Shown: positions 1 through 6,598 of the stretch, piece by piece
Numbering within the stretch: position 1 is the first letter of the stretch
Layout of the letters: each line of letters begins with the position of its first letter
NCBI GenBank assembly: GCA_003217965.1
Contig: QHNB01000051.1
Span: 1 to 17,058 of the forward strand
DNA from: Verrucomicrobiota bacterium
GTDB taxonomy: Bacteria > Verrucomicrobiota > Verrucomicrobiia > Chthoniobacterales > UBA10450
Length of the DNA stretch: 17,058 bases
Direction: 5' to 3'
Notes under the pieces: model-generated
Databases searched by the model: none
Told to the model about the DNA's origin: nothing
Seen by the model: only the letters and a program-made list of their open reading frames with translations
Made by a program: the position numbers and the translations under genes

Positions 1-78
1 TTTCGCGAGAACAGTGCGGACGCCGCCGCTCCAACCGCAATGAGTCTTCAAATAAGCGGTAATCTGAGGTTTTTCCAT
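1..78 (-). CDS. Glutaredoxin-like protein, 5' part only
   Basis: Reading the minus strand from the ATG at 78 gives 26 codons up to the window edge. The product begins with a short beta strand and a redox-type motif, ITAYLKTHCGWSGGVR, which fits the start of a thioredoxin-fold glutaredoxin. The usual CPYC/CGFS active site is replaced by CGWS, leaving a single Cys (residue 14) in the motif, so a monothiol-type activity is inferred. The rest of the protein, including the cis-proline region, lies outside the window. It sits 139 bases downstream of the ECF sigma gene on the same strand and could be co-transcribed with it, although the gap is wide enough for its own promoter. No clear Shine-Dalgarno precedes the ATG. 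The family call rests on few residues. Confidence 0.6.
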   Translation of the reverse strand, partial: MEKPQITAYLKTHCGWSGGVRTVLAK

Positions 79-217
79 GATAGCACGAAACTAGCACGCC
101 GCGGACAATTGCTCAATTCTGCACAAGGCGAGAGAGGCCGGTAGCCATGACGTTTTCCCGCTCAGCCCTCGAGGCCCCGGCACATCCTTCCATCCCAGCA
201 AAGCGATCTGACACCAC

Positions 218-820
218 TCAGATCTTGTGTTGCAGCGGTTTCAACCAGGCATGCAGTTTTTGTAATCCAAGCTCCAAACGCGTTTTCACTGTCCCCAACG
301 GATCCCGAGTGGTGGCCGCGATTTCGCGATGACTCATCCCCGTGAAAAACGAAAGCTCGAGCGCTTCTCGTTGAAAAGGTGGCAGCGCCGACATTTGTTC
401 ACTCAAATAACGTCGGAGATCGGCACGCGCCATTTCGGCATCGCCATCAAAAGTGGTACTGGCACCGGCTGGCCGCTCGTTAAGCTGCTCCTCATAACGG
501 TCTTTCACTCGAATATAGGCCTGCCGCCGGCGAAGCCGATCAATGGCGCGCCGCCTGGTAATTGTCGTTAACCATCCGAGCGGTTTACCGACGCGGGGCG
601 CGTAATTGCGTGCCTGTTTCCAGACCTGAAGCAGCGTTTCCTGCAAAACATCTTCTGCTTCGGCCTGCTCGTGAATCACACTCTCAATAATGGAGCGCAA
701 AGTGTCGCCATGGCGTTCATACAAGGCGGCGAGGGCAGCCTCGTCGCGGTCGGTAATCGCACCCATGATCGCCTCATCGCTCGCCGAGCGGAAGCCGTCT
801 GTTTGAGTTGGCTCAATCAT
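218..820 (-). CDS. ECF-type RNA polymerase sigma factor
   Basis: The 200-residue protein has the two-domain layout of extracytoplasmic-function sigma-70 factors. Region 2 (about residues 28-95) contains the segment AEDVLQETLLQVWKQA for core binding and the stretch GWLTTITRRRAIDRLRRR for -10 recognition. Region 4 (about 140-195) contains LPPFQREALELSFF and a helix-turn-helix, MSHREIAATTRDPLGTVKTR, for -35 recognition. Length is normal for the group. Its ATG overlaps the stop of the upstream Zn-ribbon-like gene by four bases (ATGA), so the two are probably translationally coupled. No anti-sigma factor (ZAS, RskA or ChrR-like cupin) is seen next to it, which is odd for this class. The partner could lie elsewhere, or control may act through the coupled upstream protein. 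The sigma-factor call is secure; the regulon is unknown. Confidence 0.93.
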   Translation of the reverse strand: MIEPTQTDGFRSASDEAIMGAITDRDEAALAALYERHGDTLRSIIESVIHEQAEAEDVLQETLLQVWKQARNYAPRVGKPLGWLTTITRRRAIDRLRRRQAYIRVKDRYEEQLNERPAGASTTFDGDAEMARADLRRYLSEQMSALPPFQREALELSFFTGMSHREIAATTRDPLGTVKTRLELGLQKLHAWLKPLQHKI

Positions 821-1140
821 ACTTCGTGAAACGTTGAGCCCTTACCGCCGCTCTCAGTTGACTCGAGTGCGCGCCACCAATCGGCATAGGCCGTATCAGA
901 AAGGAATGGGTTGCCCGGATAAAACCATTGATGGACACCCGATTCACAGGCCGCTGTCGGACAATGCAATTTATAATCGTTCCCGATCATCACGATCTGA
1001 ACCTCATGACCGTTGAAGGAGCGATCGCACACGACGCAGACGCGCTCGTCATCGAGCGATTGCCATTCGCGGAAGTGATCGCAGGCCCGAAGAATTGAAA
1101 GCCGTTCATCTGGTTTCCCGTTCCACATGCCTGACCGCAT
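817..1140 (-). CDS. Hypothetical Zn-ribbon-like protein coupled to the sigma factor
   Basis: This is a 107-residue soluble protein with no recognised family name. It carries CVVC (about residues 35-38) and, after a short beta-rich stretch, CPTAAC (about 60-65). This paired-cysteine layout suggests a small zinc ribbon. A tryptophan-rich C-terminal part (WFYPGNPFLSD, YADWWRAL) follows. There are no membrane segments and no signal peptide. The stop overlaps the start of the ECF sigma gene in an ATGA junction, so the two products are made together. A redox- or zinc-sensing partner of the sigma factor is possible by analogy with zinc-containing anti-sigmas, but the HxxxCxxC signature of ZAS proteins is absent. 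The start is either the ATG at 1140 or the ATG at 1128, and no convincing Shine-Dalgarno decides between them. Confidence 0.75.
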   Translation of the reverse strand: MRSGMWNGKPDERLSILRACDHFREWQSLDDERVCVVCDRSFNGHEVQIVMIGNDYKLHCPTAACESGVHQWFYPGNPFLSDTAYADWWRALESTESGGKGSTFHEV

Positions 1141-1291
1141 GTTTCATTAAGAATCGGAACGCGACAATCAGGATGGATAACGATGATTGGATCGGAAAAA
1201 TTCCGATACGAAAAGTGAATAACTTTTGCTGCCCGATAGGGTTATAGAAATTATTGCAACCAATTCTTCCACCTAATGCGTTACTTGATCG

Positions 1292-1576
1292 ATGAGTAAC
1301 CAGTATCTTGTGCGCACCACCCGGCGCTCCGGTCCACTCGTCGAAATCTTCGACCGGATGGAACGTTATTACGCCGATCATCCGCGCAGCCCGAGCGCAG
1401 TCCGGAGACCGCAGTTGTGCCGGCGCGGACGCACCTTCGTTGCTTTGCTTGGGCGCAACTTGCAGAGCGGAATCGCCGGCATTGGCAATACGGTCGAGGC
1501 CGCGTTGCGCGCATTCGATTTGCAGTACTTGCGTGCATTGCAACCGCCGCCGCGAAAGACCAAAACGTTGAAATAG
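1292..1576 (+). CDS. Small hypothetical protein
   Basis: A 94-residue reading frame with the base pattern of a real gene (third codon positions mostly G or C). The translation has a convincing shape: an N-terminal beta/helix segment (YLVRTTRRSGPLVEIFDRME), an arginine-rich middle, then RTFVALLGRNLQSGIAGIGN and a helical end, TVEAALRAFDLQYLRALQPP. No family is recognised and there are no membrane or export signals. It is isolated: a divergent gene lies 151 bases upstream and repeats follow. No Shine-Dalgarno is visible before the ATG. The longer antisense frames over the same bases give protein-unlike, low-complexity products, so this strand was preferred. It could also be a decaying gene, since the Arg/Pro-rich central part is unusual. 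Confidence 0.5.
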   Translation: MSNQYLVRTTRRSGPLVEIFDRMERYYADHPRSPSAVRRPQLCRRGRTFVALLGRNLQSGIAGIGNTVEAALRAFDLQYLRALQPPPRKTKTLK

Positions 1577-1624
1577 AGAGATCGCGTCGACCATCCTTTG
1601 CATAACGCTCCGGCTCGGCTAGCA

Positions 1625-1734
1625 GAGCAAGGCGGCTATGATGTCGCCGTGACGATATCAATGTAGCACGGTGCTCTGTCGCCGTGCCACGCTACATTGC
1701 CGTTGGAATCGCCTCGAAAGAGCGAGGCGGCTAC
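1625..1734. repeat. Cluster of short dispersed repeats with a palindromic core
   Basis: Two related 15-base direct copies, GAGCAAGGCGGCTAT (1625-1639) and GAGCGAGGCGGCTAC (1720-1734), flank a palindrome. Its outer arms are CAATGTAGC (1659-1667) and GCTACATTG (1691-1699). Inside lies a variant of the CACGG...CCGTG unit that recurs at 16817 and 16950. The right direct copy is also the 3' arm of a hairpin, GCCTCG (1711-1716) / CGAGGC (1723-1728). This looks like a small non-coding repeat family, possibly REP-like or a MITE remnant. Confidence 0.6.
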
Positions 1735-1761
1735 AAATTTGTCATCACTCCGAACGCCGCG

Positions 1762-1816
1762 GCGGAACACGTCTTCAGGCCTGTGCGACGCACAGACGCA
1801 GAGGTCTGTGTTCCGC
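1762..1816. repeat. Nested palindromic element
   Basis: Outer arms GCGGAACAC (1762-1770) and GTGTTCCGC (1808-1816) are perfect inverted copies. Between them lies a second perfect hairpin, CTGTGC (1781-1786) / GCACAG (1790-1795), with a GAC loop. The 55-bp unit sits in non-coding DNA directly after the repeat cluster above. It resembles REP-type or miniature inverted-repeat elements; no second copy of the same unit is present in the window. Confidence 0.6.
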
Positions 1817-2261
1817 GCTTGCTTAATTACACAGTAACCCAACTGGACGATCCGATTCTGGGTCTTCCGTGATTAATAGGTAAGTCCCGCTGCGCTCATT
1901 TATTCCGCGCTGATGACGAATTAACGCGGGAGTTTGACCGCGCTAATTAACGGCCTGCGGCATTCGCGGACGCAACGCGACGTAATCTGCACCTTGACCT
2001 TACAAACACGAGGCTCGGTTTTCTGGCGAACCAACTGACATCCGTGAATCGCGCATACTACCTCCCATTTGTTCATCCCCCTTGTTCCCCGGGGCTAAAT
2101 CGAATTCAGCGGCGGCATCCGCCCTATTCGCCTTCTTCGTGCGACTCAGGGCGCTTCGAAAATGGCGGAGATGGCTCAACGAATTCTTATCGGTAAAAAC
2201 AAAAGCGACGGCAAGATACTTGGCAATTGTGGCAGTGAAGTTGAGTAATAGCGGGGAGTGA
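1817..2261. other. Intergenic stretch with no recognised gene
   Basis: I see no convincing protein-coding frame, tRNA or structured RNA here. Frames on both strands are short and give protein-unlike products. The right end may be the decayed upstream part of the CheR/PAS-like remnant that begins to be readable at 2262: a short out-of-frame piece, SEVE (2234-2245), and a TGA at 2259-2261 stand where such a protein would continue. Confidence 0.4.
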
Positions 2262-2462
2262 CGCTACACGCTCCGAATTCGGCCGTATCGCACGTTGGAC
2301 AATAAGATTGAAGGTGCGGTGATCGCGTTCGTGGATATGGATATGAGACGCCATGACGGCCAAACAGCGGAGAGGGCAGAAAGGGTCTCGCAACCGCGCA
2401 AATCGAGCGCGGCAGTTCAGAAAAGCCAAAATCGCGAAGCGATCCTCGCGCCCGGCGGGTGA
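2262..2462 (+). pseudogene. Remnant of the C-terminal end of a CheR/PAS-type protein
   Basis: From 2262 the frame reads RYTLRIRPYRTLDNKIEG followed by AVIAFVDMDM. This is the signature of the PAS segment that follows the CheR methyltransferase in large CheB-CheR-PAS fusion proteins (the 'LRIRPYRT-DNKIEG-V---VDID' motif, recalled from the family). An in-frame TGA at 2259-2261 blocks it upstream, no start codon gives a sensible protein, and no CheR or CheB domain is readable before it. The frame stays open to a TGA at 2460-2462 and overlaps the first 110 bases of the histidine kinase in another frame. I infer that a complete gene once stood upstream of the kinase and that only its tail survives. 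The identification is from memory of the motif, so it is moderately sure. Confidence 0.5.
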
Positions 2463-4890
2463 ATTAGTTTCGACCGTGATGCAAGGCGCGACGGGACGCT
2501 TTCCGGGCAAGGAACGTTCAACGCTCGGCAACGGTGAAAAATCAATTACAGAAAGTCCAACCAGCAACACTCTCAGCCGGAACGTCGGGCACGGAAATGG
2601 TGAGCTCGAGCTTGCGATGCGACGGTATGCTGATCTTTATGATTTCGCGCCAATTGCTTTTGTAAGCTTGGATCGCGGCGGCAATATCCAAGAGCTGAAT
2701 GTCGCCGCGACTCAGCTTCTACGACAATCCCGAAGCGCCTTAATCGGCACTCCTTTCGCGCTTTGTGTCGTCAAAACCGATTCCGAGCTGTTTCTAGGTC
2801 ACCTCCTTCGCTGTCGACGCTCCGAAACTCGTGTCGAAACTGAGTTGCATTTGCGCAACAAGGGTGGCGAAGCAATTCCAGTTCAGCTGTCCAGCTCCCG
2901 CCGCACAAAGTCTCTCATGAAGGACGGGCGGCTGCTCTACCAGACCGCAATCATCGATCTGACCGAACGTAAAGCGACGGAAGCGGCACTGCGCGAGTCA
3001 CAGGACCGTCTCATGATCGCGACCAACGCCGGTAAGATGTTCACCTGGGAGGTTGATTTACGTTCGGGGCGCGTTTTTTGGTCTGATAACGCTGAACAAA
3101 TCCTCAATATTCCCAAAGAATCATTTCCCACAACAATCGCGGAGGCACAGCGGTTTCTTCATCCCCTCGAAGTTAGGGAGGCGATCACGCTTTGGAACGA
3201 AACGGTGAAAAGCGGTGATGCCTTTGATTGGGAACGGCGCCATCTTCTGCCCGGCGGCGGTATTGTTTGGCTGAATTCGCAAGGAGTCATTCTGCGGGAT
3301 GAAAAAGGTAATCCGATCCGCAGCATTGGTCTTTCGCAGGACATCACCCAACGCAAATGCGCGGAAGAGTCCCTGGCAAAAGCAGTGAGGCAGCGCGAAG
3401 CGCTTTACGATTTTGTCCAGCGCCGGCACGAAGCGAAATCGCTTCCTGATATTCAGGCAGCTGCACTGGATGCGGTTCTCGCGGCGTTGCCGTGCCATCG
3501 CGCTTCCATTTTGCTCCTCGACGATAAGAACGTGATGCGTTTCGTCGCCTGGCGCGGCCTGTCTGAAAGATATCGTCGCGCGGTCGAGGGCCACTCTCCG
3601 TGGGAACCCGGCATAAAGGGCCCGAAGCCGATTTGTATCCGCGACATCAATGTCGCGGACCTTCCACAATGGCTGAAGCGCGCGATCAGGGCTGAAGGTA
3701 TCGGCGCGGCGGCGTTTATTCCTTTGATGACCCATAGAAGACTGATTGGGAAATTTATGGTCTATTACGACGCCCCTCATATTTTCACCGAGGAGGAGCT
3801 CAGTCTCAGCCTCACTATCGCCGGTCAGCTTAGTCTCGGGCTGGAGCGGAAACGAGCGGAAGAAGCGCTCCGCGTATCGGAAGAACGTTTGCGCGCCATT
3901 ATTGAGCAGGCTGTCGTAGGAATCGCGCGCTTCGATTTAAAAGGTAAAATCATTCCGGCCGATGTCGAGCACAATATGCAGCTCTTTAGGAAGCTGGTTA
4001 CGAAATCGAAGCCCTTCGAAATCGAGAAATGTTACCTGCGCAAAGATGGGTCTACCTTGTGGGCGAGTGTGAGCGCTTCGCCCATGCGCGACGCGGCTGG
4101 CAAAACCGAGTCCGTTGTCGCCGTCGCGATCGATATCAGCGACACGAAAAAATCGTGGGCGGCGTTGGAAGAGGCGAAGGAGTTACTGGAAACAAGGGTG
4201 CGCGAACGCACCGCCGAACTGGTGGCAGCGAATGAAGAACTGCAAAACGAAATCGCTCTCCGTAAACGGCTGGAAGGAGAGATTATCGGCGTCAGCGACC
4301 GTGAACAGCGTCGCCTCGGTCAAGATTTACATGACAGTCTTTGCCAGCATTTGAGTGCGACTGCCTTCCTCGCCCGGGCCTTGGCCGATCGTATGAAAAG
4401 CGGGAAACGTGTCGATCCCGCTGAACTGGACAAGATCAGCCGGTTGATCAATGACGGCGTGACCGAAGCGCGAACGATCGCACGCGGGCTGCATCCCGTG
4501 GAGATGGATCCGGCCGGCCTCCATACCGCCCTACATTCGTTGCTCAGTCGCCAGTCTCAGCTGTCATATCGTCTGGATATGGACGAGGAACCGCCTATTT
4601 CCGACCCCGCAGTTACGTTACACCTTTACCGGATCGCGCGCGAGGCTGTGATCAATGCGAACAAACATGCCTGCGCACGCGAAATCCTGGTGCGTATGCG
4701 AAGTTCGGCGAGCCAGATCGAACTCAGCGTGACTGATGATGGCATCGGACTTTCCCCCGATTCGCGTCTCGGAGCGGGAATGGGCCTGCAAATCATGGAT
4801 TATCGCGCTCGGTCAATCGGTGCTCGGTTGGAGATCAAAACGGTCAGGCCGCATGGGACGCGCGTGGCGTGCTATTTGCCACGGCGATGA
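2353..4890 (+). CDS. PAS-PAS-GAF-PAS sensor histidine kinase (HisKA_3 class)
   Basis: An 845-residue cytoplasmic kinase that should autophosphorylate on His660 (motif RRLGQDLHDS) and pass phosphate to the LuxR-type regulator encoded next. Order: a basic, probably disordered N-terminus (1-85), PAS 1 (about 88-205), PAS 2 with PAC (about 215-335), GAF (about 349-500), a shortened PAS 3 (about 510-600), a coiled coil (about 605-645), HisKA_3 dimerisation (about 645-720) and HATPase_c (about 750-845). The N box (REAVINANKHA) and G boxes (DDGIGL, GMGLQIM) are intact, so catalysis should work. There are no membrane segments, so the signal is intracellular. In PAS 3 the text jumps from IARFDLKGK to DVEHNMQLF, lacking roughly 30 core residues. 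The ATG at 2353 was chosen as the first start in this frame; a weak GAGA-like site precedes it. Confidence 0.92.
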   Translation: MTAKQRRGQKGSRNRANRARQFRKAKIAKRSSRPAGELVSTVMQGATGRFPGKERSTLGNGEKSITESPTSNTLSRNVGHGNGELELAMRRYADLYDFAPIAFVSLDRGGNIQELNVAATQLLRQSRSALIGTPFALCVVKTDSELFLGHLLRCRRSETRVETELHLRNKGGEAIPVQLSSSRRTKSLMKDGRLLYQTAIIDLTERKATEAALRESQDRLMIATNAGKMFTWEVDLRSGRVFWSDNAEQILNIPKESFPTTIAEAQRFLHPLEVREAITLWNETVKSGDAFDWERRHLLPGGGIVWLNSQGVILRDEKGNPIRSIGLSQDITQRKCAEESLAKAVRQREALYDFVQRRHEAKSLPDIQAAALDAVLAALPCHRASILLLDDKNVMRFVAWRGLSERYRRAVEGHSPWEPGIKGPKPICIRDINVADLPQWLKRAIRAEGIGAAAFIPLMTHRRLIGKFMVYYDAPHIFTEEELSLSLTIAGQLSLGLERKRAEEALRVSEERLRAIIEQAVVGIARFDLKGKIIPADVEHNMQLFRKLVTKSKPFEIEKCYLRKDGSTLWASVSASPMRDAAGKTESVVAVAIDISDTKKSWAALEEAKELLETRVRERTAELVAANEELQNEIALRKRLEGEIIGVSDREQRRLGQDLHDSLCQHLSATAFLARALADRMKSGKRVDPAELDKISRLINDGVTEARTIARGLHPVEMDPAGLHTALHSLLSRQSQLSYRLDMDEEPPISDPAVTLHLYRIAREAVINANKHACAREILVRMRSSASQIELSVTDDGIGLSPDSRLGAGMGLQIMDYRARSIGARLEIKTVRPHGTRVACYLPRR

Positions 4891-4913
4891 CATTGGCCTT
4901 TCAATTTTCGCTC

Positions 4914-4965
4914 GTAGGGGCGGTTCGCCGAAACCGCCCGGGGCGATTGAGTCAATCACCCCTAC
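4914..4965. repeat. Cloverleaf-like palindromic repeat between kinase and regulator
   Basis: Outer arms GTAGGGG (4914-4920) and CCCCTAC (4959-4965) enclose two inner hairpins: GCGGTT (4920-4925) / AACCGC (4932-4937), and GATTGA (4945-4950) / TCAATC (4952-4957). It lies in the 82-base gap between the kinase stop and the regulator start, ending 7 bases before the ATG. A related hairpin occurs at 5775-5800 (CGACGGTTCACCGAA...). It is probably a REP-like mobile or structural repeat and could modulate read-through or translation of the regulator. Confidence 0.7.
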
Positions 4966-4972
4966 CGTGCAA

Positions 4973-5767
4973 ATGAAATCGACCGCGCAAATTGGAAAAG
5001 AAGCGACAAAGCGCGCAAAACAAGCCTCGGGCCAACCGAGACCGTTGGTATCGAAACCGCAAGCGCCAGACGCGCTGTCCGGCGGTGTCGTGGACAATCC
5101 CAAAAGCGAATTGCCGGAAGCGATTCGTATTGTGGTGGTGGACGATCACCCCCTGTTCCGGCACGGTCTCGTGCAACTACTCAACTCCGATGACGGGTTT
5201 TCTGTGGTGGGGGAAGCCAGTAGCGCGCCGGAGGCGCTAACCTTGGTCCGAAAACTAAAACCGCATCTCGTCATTGTGGATCTGGGCCTGAAAGGACCAG
5301 GCGGGCTGGAATTGACAAAATCGCTTCGGGCCGAATTTCCCAAGCTGCCGGTGCTTGTGCTCTCGATGCATGACGAACCGACTTACGCGGTCCGGTCAAT
5401 TCGCGCCGGCGCAAACGGCTATGTGACCAAACAGGACGCTCTTGGAAGCGTCATCGCAGCGGTGCGTGAGGTGATAGATGGCCGCGTTTATCTCAGCCCA
5501 TCGATGGCGAGTGAAGTGATCTCCAACGTTGTTCTTGCAAGGAGAGAACCTGGTAGCAATCCAACCGACGATTTAAGTGATCGCGAACTGGAAATTCTGG
5601 AACGAATTGGTAAAGGAGAAGAAGTTAAGTCAATTGCCAAGGCGCTACATCTCAGTCCAAAGACGATCGAAACTCATCGCGCCCATATTAAAGAAAAGCT
5701 TGGGCTCAAAAATGCACGGGAGGTTGCGCGCTACGCCGTGCAATGGATGAGCGGGCGCAGCGCTTAG
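4973..5767 (+). CDS. LuxR/NarL-family response regulator
   Basis: A 264-residue DNA-binding response regulator, the likely partner of the kinase just upstream. After a lysine-rich, probably disordered N-terminal extension (1-52) comes the receiver domain (about 53-170). It has the acidic pair Asp57-Asp58 (VVVDDHP), phosphoacceptor Asp103 (IVDLGLKG), a Ser in the switch position (LVLSMHDE) and Lys153 (GYVTKQDA), so it should accept phosphate. The LuxR-type helix-turn-helix follows (about 198-255: LSDRELEILERIGKG, then SIAKALHLSPKTIETHRAHIKEKLGL). An upstream ATG at 4736 in the same frame would overlap the kinase by 155 bases and add a non-family leader encoded partly by the palindromic repeat, so the ATG at 4973 is preferred. 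A GTG at 4967 or a later start (GTG 5090 or TTG 5111) is possible. The gene has no obvious Shine-Dalgarno. Confidence 0.9.
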   Translation: MKSTAQIGKEATKRAKQASGQPRPLVSKPQAPDALSGGVVDNPKSELPEAIRIVVVDDHPLFRHGLVQLLNSDDGFSVVGEASSAPEALTLVRKLKPHLVIVDLGLKGPGGLELTKSLRAEFPKLPVLVLSMHDEPTYAVRSIRAGANGYVTKQDALGSVIAAVREVIDGRVYLSPSMASEVISNVVLARREPGSNPTDDLSDRELEILERIGKGEEVKSIAKALHLSPKTIETHRAHIKEKLGLKNAREVARYAVQWMSGRSA

Positions 5768-5774
5768 CCGGTAG

Positions 5775-5887
5775 CGACGGTTCACCGAATCGTTCCGTCG
5801 GCGAGTCCGGGCTCACCACAACAAAGCGGAGGGACGGACTCGGTCCCGTCCATGCAACCCGAGACCGACGCGGAGGTCGTCCCTCCG
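5775..5887. repeat. Palindrome-rich spacer
   Basis: Three inverted-repeat pairs are packed between the regulator and the next gene: CGACGG (5775-5780) / CCGTCG (5795-5800), CGAGTCCG (5802-5809) / CGGACTCG (5835-5842), and CGGAGGGACG (5827-5836) / CGTCCCTCCG (5878-5887). The second and third overlap, so alternative foldings exist. The first resembles an inner hairpin of the element at 4914. No U-tract follows, so this is not a classic terminator, though the strong stems could still slow polymerase. Confidence 0.6.
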
Positions 5888-5944
5888 TCGCAACGTAACG
5901 AAATTGTGGCTTGGGTTCGCTCGCCACTCCGATAGAAAACTCAC

Positions 5945-6598
5945 GTGCGCGCGGCTTTTCTGCTCGGTGTGGCGGTTTTTCTCTCGGCAATTTCGACGGC
6001 ATCGGCTACAACCAAGGGTCTCAGTCAGATCGTTACCCCCGATTTGCAGCCGGAAGGCGATCTTTCGATCAGTGCACAAATTCAGAGCGAGCGGATTGCG
6101 AATCCTTACGAAGTCCAATTTGAATTGGGATTGACCAGGTGGGCTGAGATTGCCGTCTTCAAAGGTTTCAAACCCAATGACGTGATTCTTGCCACCGAGC
6201 TTTCGCTGATCAAAAGAGACCCGTGGCTGCTTTCCACCGGATTCTTTGACTGGTCACCACATCGTCACGTTGATCCGAAACCGTTCCTCGAAGGCGGTTA
6301 TTACGGAGAACACCAAAAATTTATTCTCGGCGTGGTCCACGCCGATTACCGCAACGAGGCAATTTTGGGTTACGCCTACGATTTTAACAAAACGTGGCGC
6401 GTGCAGGTGGACTTCGTAAGCGGAAGCGGTAACTCATCGACCATCGGGTTTACCTGCAATCTGACGCGCGATTTACAATTCAATCCCGCCCTCTATATCA
6501 CTAACGACAGTCCCCATGACCTGCTTGGTTATATCGTCTTCACCTACACCTTTCACCTCTGGGGAAAGGCGGAAGCTCAGAAACAAGGCGGTTTCTAA
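5945..6598 (+). CDS. Exported beta-rich protein, probably outer membrane
   Basis: A 217-residue protein starting at a GTG, with a typical signal peptide (MRAAFLLGVAVFLSAISTASA, cleavage near residue 21-22). The mature part is built from short alternating strands with aromatic residues (FELGLTRWAEIAVFKGF, FILGVVHADYRNEAILGYAYDF, TWRVQVDFVSGSG, LLGYIVFTYTFHLW) and ends in Phe. This fits a small outer-membrane beta barrel, but no family is recognised. The GTG start was chosen because it gives the full signal peptide; no Shine-Dalgarno is clear. It follows the two-component pair after a repeat-rich spacer, and control by that pair is possible but unproven. Its TAA overlaps the TAG of the converging cNMP-binding gene, leaving no room for a separate terminator. 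Confidence 0.7.
   Translation: MRAAFLLGVAVFLSAISTASATTKGLSQIVTPDLQPEGDLSISAQIQSERIANPYEVQFELGLTRWAEIAVFKGFKPNDVILATELSLIKRDPWLLSTGFFDWSPHRHVDPKPFLEGGYYGEHQKFILGVVHADYRNEAILGYAYDFNKTWRVQVDFVSGSGNSSTIGFTCNLTRDLQFNPALYITNDSPHDLLGYIVFTYTFHLWGKAEAQKQGGF

Noticed and set aside
1106..1661. Antisense frames over the small hypothetical gene
   Set aside because: Their products are protein-unlike, they overlap the start of the 107-residue gene, and the plus-strand frame has a better codon pattern.
1900..2222. Further readable CheB/CheR fragments upstream of the fossil tail
   Set aside because: I translated parts of the plus strand and found no recognisable CheB or CheR motif, so the remnant is limited to the tail.
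3121..3780. A 219-residue minus-strand frame inside the kinase
   Set aside because: It mirrors the PAS 2/GAF coding region, shows no domain and is a shadow of a secure gene.
4736..4972. Longer start for the response regulator, overlapping the kinase
   Set aside because: The extra residues lie in a shifted frame over the conserved G boxes of the kinase and over the palindromic repeat, and do not look like any receiver N-terminus.
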